Shown here: positions 56,389 to 64,000 of the stretch, piece by piece
Layout: every line of letters starts with the position of its first letter
Numbering within the stretch: the stretch's first letter is position 1
Origin: Bordetella genomosp. 5
GTDB lineage: Bacteria; Pseudomonadota; Gammaproteobacteria; Burkholderiales; Burkholderiaceae_B
Reading direction: 5' to 3'
NCBI RefSeq assembly: GCF_002261475.1
Contig: NZ_NEVN01000001.1
Location: forward strand, 434,001-498,000
DNA: 64,000 nt
Made by a program: the position numbers and the translations under genes
Notes under the pieces: model-generated
What the model saw: only the letters and a program-made list of their open reading frames with translations
What the model was told of the DNA's origin: nothing
Databases searched by the model: none

Positions 56389-56910
56389 ATGATTCGTTCG
56401 TATCTGTCGTGGACCCGCGCCGTGGGCGTGGGGCTGGTCATTGGTGTGGCGCTGGCAGGCTGCGTCACCAAAAAACAATCCGGGGCCGCCGCGGTCCCCG
56501 CCGAGCCGGCGCCTCCCCGGAAGGTCGCGTGCACACCCGCCGCCGCCAACAGTCCGTTGGTCGGCACGTGGTATTCGGTGTCGCGCCCGCGCGGCTTCGC
56601 CGGCGACTTTCAATCGCTTACCGTCCTGTCTGCCGATGGGACGATGAGTTACGAAACGCAGCTCAAGGTGGGCAAGCGCACGCGCCCGGCGCTGCGCGAA
56701 ACGGGCTGCTGGACGCACGACAACGGCGTCTACACGCTGCAGACCACGCAATCGAACGGCGAGCCGGTCGATGCCGATGATCCGATCTATCGCAACGCCT
56801 ACCGCGTCGAGTCCGTCGACCGTTCCAAGCTGGCGCTGCGCGAGATGAAGTCCAACGGCCAGTCGATCACGGCCAAGCGGATGCAGCCCGGCTATCGCAT
56901 GCCTTATTGA
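56389..56910 (+). CDS. Putative lipoprotein of unknown function
   Basis: 173 residues from ATG 56389 (GAGG upstream). Signal segment AVGVGLVIGVALAGCVTKK has an LAGC lipobox. The mature domain contains GTWYSVSRPRGFAGDFQSLT and DGTMSYETQLKV, reminiscent of lipocalin-like or copper-resistance-type beta barrels, but I do not recognise a family with certainty. It is alone, 251 bp after the Lrp gene. Confidence 0.75.
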   Translation: MIRSYLSWTRAVGVGLVIGVALAGCVTKKQSGAAAVPAEPAPPRKVACTPAAANSPLVGTWYSVSRPRGFAGDFQSLTVLSADGTMSYETQLKVGKRTRPALRETGCWTHDNGVYTLQTTQSNGEPVDADDPIYRNAYRVESVDRSKLALREMKSNGQSITAKRMQPGYRMPY

Positions 56911-56983
56911 GGCAGTCGTCAAACGCAGGCGCCGGGTGTAAGGTGGCGGGCTTGTCGTCCGTCCCCTTCCTTACGCCTTCGCC

Positions 56984-58186
56984 ATGACCACCGCGTATTC
57001 AGAGTCGCGCGCCATCGCGCTGCTCGCCCTGGCCGCCTTCGTCAGCGCCAGCGCCTTCCGCATTTGTGATCCCATGCTGCCCCAGCTGGCGGCCGACTTC
57101 GGCACGTCCACGGGCCAGGCGGCGCATGCCGTGACCGCCTTCGCGGTGGCGTATGGCGTGCTGCAGATGTTCTTCGGTCCGGTGGGCGACCGGTTCGGCA
57201 AGTACCGGGTGATCTCGATCGCGACCTACGCGTGCGCGCTGGGCAGCCTGGGCGCCGTGTTCGCGCAAAGCCTCGACTGGCTGGTGCTGTGCCGCGCGCT
57301 CTCCGGCGCCGCCGGGGCCGGCATCGTGCCGCTCTCGATGGCCTGGATCGGCGACAACGTGCCGTACGAACGGCGTCAGGCGACGCTGGCGCGCTTCCTG
57401 ACGGGCACCATCCTCGGCATGGCGGCGGGCCAGCTCGCGGGCGGGCTGTTCGCCGACACCATCGGCTGGCGCGCGGCGTTCGCCACGCTGGTGCTGGGCT
57501 ATCTGGTGGTGGGGCTGCTGCTCACGCGTGAGGTCGGGCGTCAGCGCGCCGCGGGCATCGCCATCGTGCAGGCGCCCGCCGTGCAGGGCTTCGTCGCGCA
57601 GGCGCGCACGGTGCTGCAGGTGCGATGGGCGCGGGTGGTGCTCTTCACGGTGTTTTGCGAGGGCTTGCTGGTGTTCGGCGCGCTGGCCTTCGCACCCGCC
57701 TATCTGCATGATCGCTTCGGCATCTCGCTGACCGCGGCGGGCGCGCTCGTTGCTGTGTACGCCTTCGGCGGGCTGGCCTACACCGTGGTGGCGGGCCGTC
57801 TGGTCAAGCGCCTGGGCGAACGCGGCATGGTCGTGGCGGGTGGGCTGGTGCTGTGCATCGCGTTCCTCGCATACTGGCTCGGGCCCGTCTGGGCCTTCGG
57901 CCTCGTGGCGAGCGTGCTGGCCGGCTTCGGCTATTACCTGTTGCACGCCACGCTGCAGACCAACGCCACGCAAATGGTGCCGAGCGCTCGCGGCACGGCC
58001 GTGGCATGGTTCGCGTCGTGCCTGTTCATGGGACAGGCGGCCGGCGTGGCGGTGGGCGGGCTTGTGATCGATGCGGCGGGCGCGGGCGTGCTGTTCGCCG
58101 CCGCGGCCGTGCTGCTGCCGCTGTTGAGCGCGGGATTCGCCCGCGCGCTGTTCCAGCGGCATCGCGCGGCGGTGCAGGCGGCCTGA
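56984..58186 (+). CDS. MFS transporter
   Basis: 400 residues with twelve predicted membrane helices. The MFS loop motif reads FFGPVGDRFGKYRVI between helices 2 and 3, and FADTIGWRAAFATLVLGYLV follows. N-terminal RICDPMLPQLAADFGTSTGQ is similar to drug/metabolite exporters of the DHA1 type. An inner-membrane proton-coupled exporter; substrate unknown. It converges on gltX across a shared terminator. Confidence 0.9.
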   Translation: MTTAYSESRAIALLALAAFVSASAFRICDPMLPQLAADFGTSTGQAAHAVTAFAVAYGVLQMFFGPVGDRFGKYRVISIATYACALGSLGAVFAQSLDWLVLCRALSGAAGAGIVPLSMAWIGDNVPYERRQATLARFLTGTILGMAAGQLAGGLFADTIGWRAAFATLVLGYLVVGLLLTREVGRQRAAGIAIVQAPAVQGFVAQARTVLQVRWARVVLFTVFCEGLLVFGALAFAPAYLHDRFGISLTAAGALVAVYAFGGLAYTVVAGRLVKRLGERGMVVAGGLVLCIAFLAYWLGPVWAFGLVASVLAGFGYYLLHATLQTNATQMVPSARGTAVAWFASCLFMGQAAGVAVGGLVIDAAGAGVLFAAAAVLLPLLSAGFARALFQRHRAAVQAA

Positions 58187-58217
58187 ACGCGGGGGCGGCG
58201 CGCCCCTCGCACCAAAC

Positions 58218-58246
58218 AAAAAAGCCAGGGCATGCCCTGGCTTTTT
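58218..58246. terminator. Bidirectional terminator between MFS gene and gltX
   Basis: AAAAAGCCAGGGC-AT-GCCCTGGCTTTTT: a 9-bp stem with flanking A and T tracts on both sides, so it works for both convergent genes. Confidence 0.92.
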
Positions 58247-58264
58247 CGTGGCCGCAACGCGCGC

Positions 58265-59677
58265 TCAGGCGGGCAGGTTGGCCAGGCGTTCGAGCACCTT
58301 GTCCTTGCCCAGCAACGCCAGCACGGCGTCGACGGCCGGCGTCTGCGGGCGGCCGAACACGGCCACGCGCAGCGGGATCGCCAGCTGCGGCATCTTGATG
58401 CCGCGTTCGGCCAGCACCTGCTTGATGAGGGCCGACACGCCCTCGCGGGTCCAGTCGGCGCTCGCGGCGGCCTGGGCGAATGCCGCCAGGGCCTCGCGCG
58501 CCGCGGGCGTGAGGTGCTGCGCGGCGAGCTCGGCATTGGCCGGCACGAATTCGCCGCAGAACAGCATGGCGTCGTCGGCCAGCTGCTCGAGCGTTTCGGC
58601 GCGGTCCTTGAGCAGGCCCATCACGGCGGCCAGGTCGGCGGCGGCCGGGTTGCCACCCCGACGCTCGACACGCGGCGCGACGCGGCGGGCGAGTTCGGCG
58701 CTGTCCATCTCTTTGATGTAGTGCGCATTGACCCAGTTGAGCTTCTTGGGATCCCACTGCGAGGCGGACTTGGTGAGGTGGTCGGTGTCGAACCACTCGA
58801 CCAGCTGCTCGCGCGAGAACAGTTCGTCGTCGCCATGGCTCCAGCCCAGGCGCGCCAGGTAATTGACCATGGCCTCGGGCAGATAGCCCTGGGCGTCGTA
58901 GTCCATCACGTTGACCGCGCCGTGGCGCTTGGACAGCTTCTGGCCATCCGGGCCCAGGATCATGGGCACGTGGCCGTACTGCGGCAGCTCGGCGCCCAGC
59001 GCCTTGAGGATGTTGATCTGACGCGGCGTGTTGTTGACGTGATCGTCGCCGCGCAGCACGTGGGTGATGCCCATGTCCCAGTCGTCGACGACCACGCAGA
59101 AGTTGTAGGTGGGCGTGCCGTCCGGGCGCGCGATGATCAGGTCGTCGAGCTCGGTGTTGTCGAAGCTGATCGTGCCCTTGACCATGTCATCCCAGCTGGT
59201 GGCGCCGGTCTGGGGGTTCTTGAAGCGGATCACGGGCTTGCGGTCGGCGGGCACCGGCGGCAGGGTCTTGCCGGGCTCGGGGCGCCAGGTGCCGTCGTAG
59301 CGCGGCTTGTCGCCACGGGCGCGCGCGGCTTCGCGCATGGCCTCGACTTCTTCGGGCGAGCTGTAGCAGTGGTACACGGTGCCCGCTTCCAGCATGCCGG
59401 CCAGGACTTCGCGGTAGCGATCCATGCGCTTCATCTGATAGAACGGGCCTTCGTCGGGCTGCATGCCGAGCCAGTCCATGCTGTCCAGGATGGCCTGCAC
59501 GGCGGCGTCGGTGGAGCGCTCGACATCGGTGTCTTCGATGCGCAGCACGAACACGCCCTTGTGGTGGCGGGCGAAGGCCCACGAGAACAGGGCGGTCCGC
59601 GCGCCGCCCAGGTGCAGGAAGCCGGTGGGCGAGGGGGCGAAGCGGGTGCGTACGGGTTTCGAGGCTTGGGAAGTCAT
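58265..59677 (-). CDS. gltX: Glutamate--tRNA ligase
   Basis: 470 residues, standard length. Class I signature: [19 protein letters not shown] (HIGH-like HLGG), [26 protein letters not shown] and [14 protein letters not shown] (KMSKS-like KLSKR). The C-terminal anticodon domain is all-helical. Charges tRNA-Glu in the cytosol; feeds HemA/HemL tetrapyrrole synthesis as well as translation. Confidence 0.96.
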   Translation of the reverse strand: MTSQASKPVRTRFAPSPTGFLHLGGARTALFSWAFARHHKGVFVLRIEDTDVERSTDAAVQAILDSMDWLGMQPDEGPFYQMKRMDRYREVLAGMLEAGTVYHCYSSPEEVEAMREAARARGDKPRYDGTWRPEPGKTLPPVPADRKPVIRFKNPQTGATSWDDMVKGTISFDNTELDDLIIARPDGTPTYNFCVVVDDWDMGITHVLRGDDHVNNTPRQINILKALGAELPQYGHVPMILGPDGQKLSKRHGAVNVMDYDAQGYLPEAMVNYLARLGWSHGDDELFSREQLVEWFDTDHLTKSASQWDPKKLNWVNAHYIKEMDSAELARRVAPRVERRGGNPAAADLAAVMGLLKDRAETLEQLADDAMLFCGEFVPANAELAAQHLTPAAREALAAFAQAAASADWTREGVSALIKQVLAERGIKMPQLAIPLRVAVFGRPQTPAVDAVLALLGKDKVLERLANLPA

Positions 59678-59779
59678 AGGCGGACCTTGGCGCGGCGGTG
59701 AACGGCGCGCTCCTTGGAAAATAGCGCGCCGTGGCCGGCTCGCCGTGTCGAGTTATTGTTACGATGAACGCCATTTTAG

Positions 59780-62275
59780 ATGAGTGTCCAGACCGCGATG
59801 CTGCGCCATGCCCTCGCCCCGATGTTCGAGCCGCGATCCTTGTTGATCGTGGCCGACCGCAGCCTGCCGGCCGCCTCGGTGTTGCCGGCGGAGCTGCGCG
59901 CCCGCACGACCCTCGTCGACACCGACTGCGGCGAGGCGCCGCTGCTGCCCGAAGCCTGCGCCGGCCTGGCGCCGGGCGAACGGCCCGACCTGGCGCTGGT
60001 GTGCGTGTCGCCCGCCGTGCTGCCCGAAACGCTGCGCCGCCTGGGCGCGCTCGCGCCGCGCGCGCTGATCCTGTTGCCGCACGAGCTGCCCGACCCGTAC
60101 CCGCGAGGCACGCAGGCGCTGTGCCGCAGCTGGGCCGAGGCGCATCAGTGCGAGCTGCTCGGACCGAGATCGTTCGGTGCGCAACGCCCGCACGCGGGGC
60201 TCAACCTGAGCCAGCACCCCACGCTCGCGCGGGCCGGCCGGGTCGCGCTGGTCGCGCAGTCGCGCTCGATCATGGCCGCCGTGATGGACTGGGCCGAAGA
60301 TGTGCACATCGGATTTTCCACGGCCGTGTCGCTGGGCGACGAGGCCGTGGTGGGCCTGTCGCAGGTGCTCGATTTCCTGGCCAGTGATCCGCGCACCGAC
60401 AGCATCGTGCTTTATCTCGAAGACGTGGGCCCGGCGCGCGAGTTCATGAGCGCGCTGCGCGCGGCCGCCAGCGTCAAGCCCGTGATCGTGCTCAAGGCCG
60501 GACGCGCCGACGACGATGGCGCCGACGCGGTGTTCGATGCCGCGCTGCGCCGTGCCGGCGCGGTGCGCGTGCGCTACTTCGTGCAGCTGTTCTCGGCGGT
60601 CAAGGTGCTCGGCTATGCGCGCCGGCCGCGCGGGCGGCGCGTGGCGCTGCTGTCCAACGGCAGCGGCCCGCCGCAACTGGCGCTCGATCTGATCGGGCCG
60701 GATGCCGCGGTGATGCGCGCCGAGCTCGCGCCGGCCACCCGCCGCGAACTGGCCGCGATGCTCGAGCCGGACGCCGCCACCGACAATCCGGTCATCACCT
60801 ACACGCCGCTGAATCCCGAGCGCATGCAGTCGCTGCTCGACAGCCTGCTGGCCGACAACGCGGTCGACGGCGTGCTGGTGCTGCTCGCGCCCGATGCGCT
60901 GGCCGATATGCCGGCCGTGGCGCGCCAGCTCGCCCAGATCGCGCCCAAGGCGCGCAAGCCGGTGGTCACCTGTTTCATGGGCGATGCGGGCATGCGGCCG
61001 TTGCGCCGCATGCTGGACGATGCCGGCACGCCGGCCTTCCGCACGCCCGAGTCGGCCGCCGATGCCTTCGGCGTGCTGGCCACGCATTTCTACAACCAGC
61101 AATTGCTGTTGCAGACGCAGCCGCCCGAGCCGCCGAGCCTGGTGCCCGACGTGGCGGCGGCGCGCGACATCGTCGCGCAGGCGCGCGCGCAGGGTCTGCG
61201 CGAGCTGTCGCCGGCGGATTGCCGCACGCTGCTGGATCTGTTCTATGTACCGCTGCGCGCCGGTCCGCTCGACGTGCGGCCGGTCGAGACCGAATCGCGA
61301 CCGATGGCGATCCGCGTGCGGCGCGATCCCAACTTCGGGCCGGTGATCCGGTTCGGCGCGGGTGGCCCCGACGCAATCCTGAGCGCCGACCGCGGCATGG
61401 ACCTGCCGCCGCTCAACGGCTATCTGGCGCGTCAGATGATCGAGCGCAGCCGCCTCTGGCGTCGCGTGCTGGCGCCGCAGGTGAGCAACGCCGCGGCCGA
61501 CGCCCTGCAGCATGCGCTGGTGCAGGTATCGGAGCTCGTGTCGGAGCTACCCGATATCGAGTCGCTCGATATCGATCCGCTGCACGCCGGCGAGAGCCAG
61601 CTGCGCGCGGGCGGACTGAAGATCACGCTCACCGCCGAGCCCGCCTGCGAATCGCCGCAGGTGAGCGGCTATCCGCATATGGCCATCCATCCGTATCCGG
61701 CCCGGCTGGTGCAGGTGCGCCGCTTCGACGACGGCACGCCGTGGGTGATCCGGCCGATCCGGCCCGAAGACGGCGAACCACTGCAGGAATTCATTCGCGG
61801 CCTGTCGGAACGCTCGCGCTACATGCGCTTCGTGTCGATGATGCGCGAGCTCACTCCCAGGATGGTGTCGCGCTATACGCAGGTCGACTACCACCGCGAG
61901 CTCGCGCTGGTGGCCGCCACGCAGGTGCCCAATCCGGCCAATCGCGGTCATCCGCGCGAGGTGATCATCGGTTTCGCGCATTACCTGCGCAATCCGGACG
62001 GCCGCGGCGCGGAGTACGCGCTCGTGATCGGCGACGACTGGCAACGCCGCAAGCTCGGCGGGCAATTGATGTCGGCGCTGATCGAGGCCGCGCGCGAGCA
62101 GGGGCTGGAATACATCGACGGCCTGGTGCTGTCGACCAACCGCCCCATGCTCACGCTGATGACGCGGCTGGGCTTCACGAACGACGCGGATCCGGAAGAT
62201 CCCACGATGCGCCGCGTGTGGCTGGACCTCGACCCGCCCGCGGGCGAGCCGGGGCGGGCCACCGATCCCGTCTGA
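59780..62275 (+). CDS. Acyl-CoA synthetase (NDP-forming)-like protein fused to GNAT acetyltransferase
   Basis: 831 residues. Residues 1-~130 are a CoA-binding domain, ~135-440 two succinyl-CoA-ligase-like domains (NLSQHPTLARAGRVALVAQS; RVALLSNGSGPPQLALDLIG), ~470-615 a reduced ATP-grasp_5 region, and ~640-831 a GNAT domain (DGTPWVIRPIRPEDGEPLQEF; IGDDWQRRKLGGQLMSAL). The layout is that of Pat/PatZ-type protein lysine acetyltransferases (~890 residues), but the N-terminal half of the ATP-grasp appears to be missing: LLDLFYVPL is followed almost at once by RVRRDPNFGPVI. ATP-dependent ligase activity is therefore unlikely; GNAT activity may persist. Confidence 0.85.
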   Translation: MSVQTAMLRHALAPMFEPRSLLIVADRSLPAASVLPAELRARTTLVDTDCGEAPLLPEACAGLAPGERPDLALVCVSPAVLPETLRRLGALAPRALILLPHELPDPYPRGTQALCRSWAEAHQCELLGPRSFGAQRPHAGLNLSQHPTLARAGRVALVAQSRSIMAAVMDWAEDVHIGFSTAVSLGDEAVVGLSQVLDFLASDPRTDSIVLYLEDVGPAREFMSALRAAASVKPVIVLKAGRADDDGADAVFDAALRRAGAVRVRYFVQLFSAVKVLGYARRPRGRRVALLSNGSGPPQLALDLIGPDAAVMRAELAPATRRELAAMLEPDAATDNPVITYTPLNPERMQSLLDSLLADNAVDGVLVLLAPDALADMPAVARQLAQIAPKARKPVVTCFMGDAGMRPLRRMLDDAGTPAFRTPESAADAFGVLATHFYNQQLLLQTQPPEPPSLVPDVAAARDIVAQARAQGLRELSPADCRTLLDLFYVPLRAGPLDVRPVETESRPMAIRVRRDPNFGPVIRFGAGGPDAILSADRGMDLPPLNGYLARQMIERSRLWRRVLAPQVSNAAADALQHALVQVSELVSELPDIESLDIDPLHAGESQLRAGGLKITLTAEPACESPQVSGYPHMAIHPYPARLVQVRRFDDGTPWVIRPIRPEDGEPLQEFIRGLSERSRYMRFVSMMRELTPRMVSRYTQVDYHRELALVAATQVPNPANRGHPREVIIGFAHYLRNPDGRGAEYALVIGDDWQRRKLGGQLMSALIEAAREQGLEYIDGLVLSTNRPMLTLMTRLGFTNDADPEDPTMRRVWLDLDPPAGEPGRATDPV

Positions 62276-62294
62276 CCGGGCGATACGACCCGCG

Positions 62295-63821
62295 TCAGAC
62301 GGCCGACACCTCGCCGCCCGCGCCTCTGCGTGCGTTCAGCACCGGCGGCGTCGTCACGATGGACGTGAGCGCGGGGTCGGCGGGCTTGAGCGCGCCGATG
62401 TCGGGGCGCGGGCGTTGCAGCCCCTCGATGCCGGCGAAGGCCTGTTCCATGCCTTGCGCCGCCGCCAGCACCTCGCGATCGCCCCGAAACCGCCCGACCA
62501 TCTGCAGCCCGAACGGCATGCCGTTCTGGTCGCGGCCGCAAGGCAGCGTCAGCGCGGGATGGGTGGTGAGGGTGATGACGTAGGTGAGGGCCAGCCAGCG
62601 ATAGTAGTTTTCCTGGCGCTTGCCGTTGATGGTGTCGGCGTAGAGCTGCGTCCAGGGGAACGGCGAGACGGGCGTGGTCGGCGACAGGATCAGGTCGTAG
62701 TCGTCGTAGACGCGCTGAAAGCGCTTGATGAGCCGGGTCTGCTCGGCCTGCGCCCAGGCGCAGTCCATGAGGCTCATGGCCGCGCCCATTTCGAAGTTGG
62801 CGCGCGGATTCGGGCCGAGGCTGGCCGGATCCTTTTCGTAGGCGTCGCGCATGCCCGCCACGAAGGCCTCGGCGCGCAGGATGTCGAAGCAACGGTGCGC
62901 ATCGCCGAAGTCGATATCGATCGGATCGCAGGCCGCGAAGAGATGGCGCATGCCCGCGATCTTGGCGCGGAACGTCGCGCGGATGCCGTCGTCGACGTCG
63001 CACAGGCCGAAGTCTTCGGTGTAGGCCACGCGCAGGCGGCCCAGGTCGGCCGTGCCGGGATTCAGAAACTGCAGCGGATCGAGCGGATAGCTGAGCGGAT
63101 CGCCCGCATCGGGACCGGCGCTCGCGGCCATCTGCAGGCACGCGTCGGCAACGGTGCGGCCCATCGGGCCGACCACCGAGATCGGCGTCCAGCCCAGCGG
63201 CTTGCGCACGCTGGGCACTACGCCCGGCGACGGGCGGAATCCCACCACGCCGCACTTCGCCGCCGGAATGCGGAGCGAGCCGCCCGTGTCCGAACCCGTG
63301 CACACGGGCAGCAGATCGCTGGCCAGCGCGGCCGCGGACCCGCCGGAGGAGCCGCCGGCGTTGAGGTTGGGATTGAAGGGATTGCCGGTCGCGCCCCACA
63401 CGGTATTGCGCGAGTTGGCGCCCGCGCCCATGTCGGGCACGTTGGTCTTGGCCGCCACGATGGCGCCCGCGCGGCGCAGGCGCGCCACCAGCGCCACGTC
63501 TTCGGTGGGCACGTGATCGCGATAGATCGCCGAGCCGAAGGTCGTGAGCAGGCCGGCCGTGGGCTCGAGGTCCTTCACGCCCATGGGCAAGCCGTGCAGC
63601 AGGCCGAGCGCCTCGCCGGCCATGACCGCGCGCTCGGCGGCGCGCGCCTCTTCGCGAGCCCGGTCGAACGCGGTGGCCGTGATGGCATTGATGAACGGAT
63701 TGACGGCTTCGATGCGTGCGATGCACGCCTCGAGCAATTCCACCGGCGAAAGCTGCCGTGCGCCGATCAGGCGCCGCAGTTCCACGGCCGTCAGGGAAAC
63801 CAGCGAATCGTCCAGGCTCAT
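62295..63821 (-). CDS. Amidase (amidase signature family)
   Basis: 508 residues. Ser-cis-Ser-Lys triad: Lys in LPMGVKDLEPTAGLL, the first Ser in NAGGSSGGSAAALAS and the nucleophile region in CTGSDTGGSLRIPA. The C terminus has LTTHPALTLPCGRDQNGMPFG. Hydrolyses a carboxamide to acid plus ammonia, or it may be a related esterase or hydrolase. The Bug-type receptor gene lies just upstream on the same strand, so both may serve uptake and use of one compound. Confidence 0.9.
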   Translation of the reverse strand: MSLDDSLVSLTAVELRRLIGARQLSPVELLEACIARIEAVNPFINAITATAFDRAREEARAAERAVMAGEALGLLHGLPMGVKDLEPTAGLLTTFGSAIYRDHVPTEDVALVARLRRAGAIVAAKTNVPDMGAGANSRNTVWGATGNPFNPNLNAGGSSGGSAAALASDLLPVCTGSDTGGSLRIPAAKCGVVGFRPSPGVVPSVRKPLGWTPISVVGPMGRTVADACLQMAASAGPDAGDPLSYPLDPLQFLNPGTADLGRLRVAYTEDFGLCDVDDGIRATFRAKIAGMRHLFAACDPIDIDFGDAHRCFDILRAEAFVAGMRDAYEKDPASLGPNPRANFEMGAAMSLMDCAWAQAEQTRLIKRFQRVYDDYDLILSPTTPVSPFPWTQLYADTINGKRQENYYRWLALTYVITLTTHPALTLPCGRDQNGMPFGLQMVGRFRGDREVLAAAQGMEQAFAGIEGLQRPRPDIGALKPADPALTSIVTTPPVLNARRGAGGEVSAV

Positions 63822-63833
63822 GTCCTGCTTCCT

Positions 63834-64000
63834 TCAATCGAGTTTGATATTGGCGCGCTGCGCGAGGTCACGCATGATCGGCAGCTCTTTCTGGATGAGC
63901 GCCTCGCCGTCGGCCGCGCTGGCGTAGGCCGCTTCGAAGCCCTGCGCCTCGAGGCTCTTGCGCACATCGGGCGATGCCAGGGTGGCCTTGAGCGCGCCTT
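63834..64000 (-). CDS. Bug-family (TctC-like) tripartite tricarboxylate transporter substrate-binding protein, C-terminal end
   Basis: Only the last ~55 residues are in the window, ending at the stop 63834-63836; the gene continues past the right edge. The segment KATLASPDVRKSLEAQGFEA and LIQKELPIMRDLAQRANIKLD matches the C terminus of Bug periplasmic receptors, which are abundant in Bordetella relatives. It is 12 bp upstream of the amidase gene, so the two are probably co-transcribed. The ligand is unknown. Confidence 0.8.
   Translation of the reverse strand, partial: GALKATLASPDVRKSLEAQGFEAAYASAADGEALIQKELPIMRDLAQRANIKLD

Overview
This 64 kb window is a high-G+C chromosomal segment. Gene content and order suggest an Alcaligenaceae-type betaproteobacterium (Bordetella/Achromobacter relatives). 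The clues are an AAKK-repeat histone H1-like protein, a Bug-family periplasmic receptor beside an amidase, the blocks rubA<>thiD-thiE-hemL, algH-ruvX-pyrB'-pyrC'-plsC and rnb-tonB-aroE-mtgA, and a fused indolepyruvate ferredoxin oxidoreductase. Genus is an inference; there is no rRNA or tRNA gene to anchor it.

Region 1 (1-19161) is catabolic. The end of a substrate-binding protein gene and livHMGF encode a branched-chain-amino-acid-type ABC importer. Then comes an operon for CoA-dependent aerobic degradation of a 2-substituted benzoate, most like the 2-aminobenzoyl-CoA (anthranilate) pathway, with salicylyl-CoA as the alternative: fused monooxygenase/old-yellow-enzyme reductase, SDR, enoyl-CoA hydratase, acyl-CoA dehydrogenase, aryl-CoA ligase, thioesterase and RidA. 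A convergent AraC regulator follows. A second cluster starts with a paralogous substrate-binding protein and continues with a dienelactone hydrolase fused to a SnoaL-like domain, a two-subunit Rieske dioxygenase, an isochorismatase-fold protein without its catalytic Cys, and another SDR. Its substrate is unknown.

Region 2 (19271-28447): a FapA/DUF342 protein, hemL, thiE, thiD, rubredoxin, algH, ruvX, then two adjacent pyrimidine-pathway homologues (PyrB-like, PyrC-like) that have both lost their active-site residues, then plsC. An intact IS3-family (IS150-like) element of 1430 bp (28484-29913) sits exactly in the loop of the terminator hairpin that separated plsC from apaH.

Region 3 (29950-48782) is mostly housekeeping: apaH, lptG, mtgA, aroE, a TonB-like protein, an RNase II family protein, a YqiA esterase and mpl on the minus strand; tlpA-like, aroQ, accBC, prmA, a zinc-ribbon membrane protein, a PfkB sugar kinase and a glycine-zipper lipoprotein on the plus strand; then YggT, the histone-like protein and nrdB on the minus strand.

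Region 4 (48804-64000): nrdA with two NrdR boxes 31 bp apart upstream, a large fused indolepyruvate oxidoreductase divergent from an Lrp/AsnC regulator, a small lipoprotein, an MFS exporter, gltX, an acyl-CoA-synthetase/GNAT fusion with a shortened ATP-grasp part, an amidase and the end of a Bug receptor gene.

The strongest points for a second look are the double pseudoenzyme pair pyrB'/pyrC', the IS insertion into a terminator loop together with the element's own left-end hairpin, the unassigned dioxygenase cluster, and the structured spacer between nrdB and the histone-like gene.
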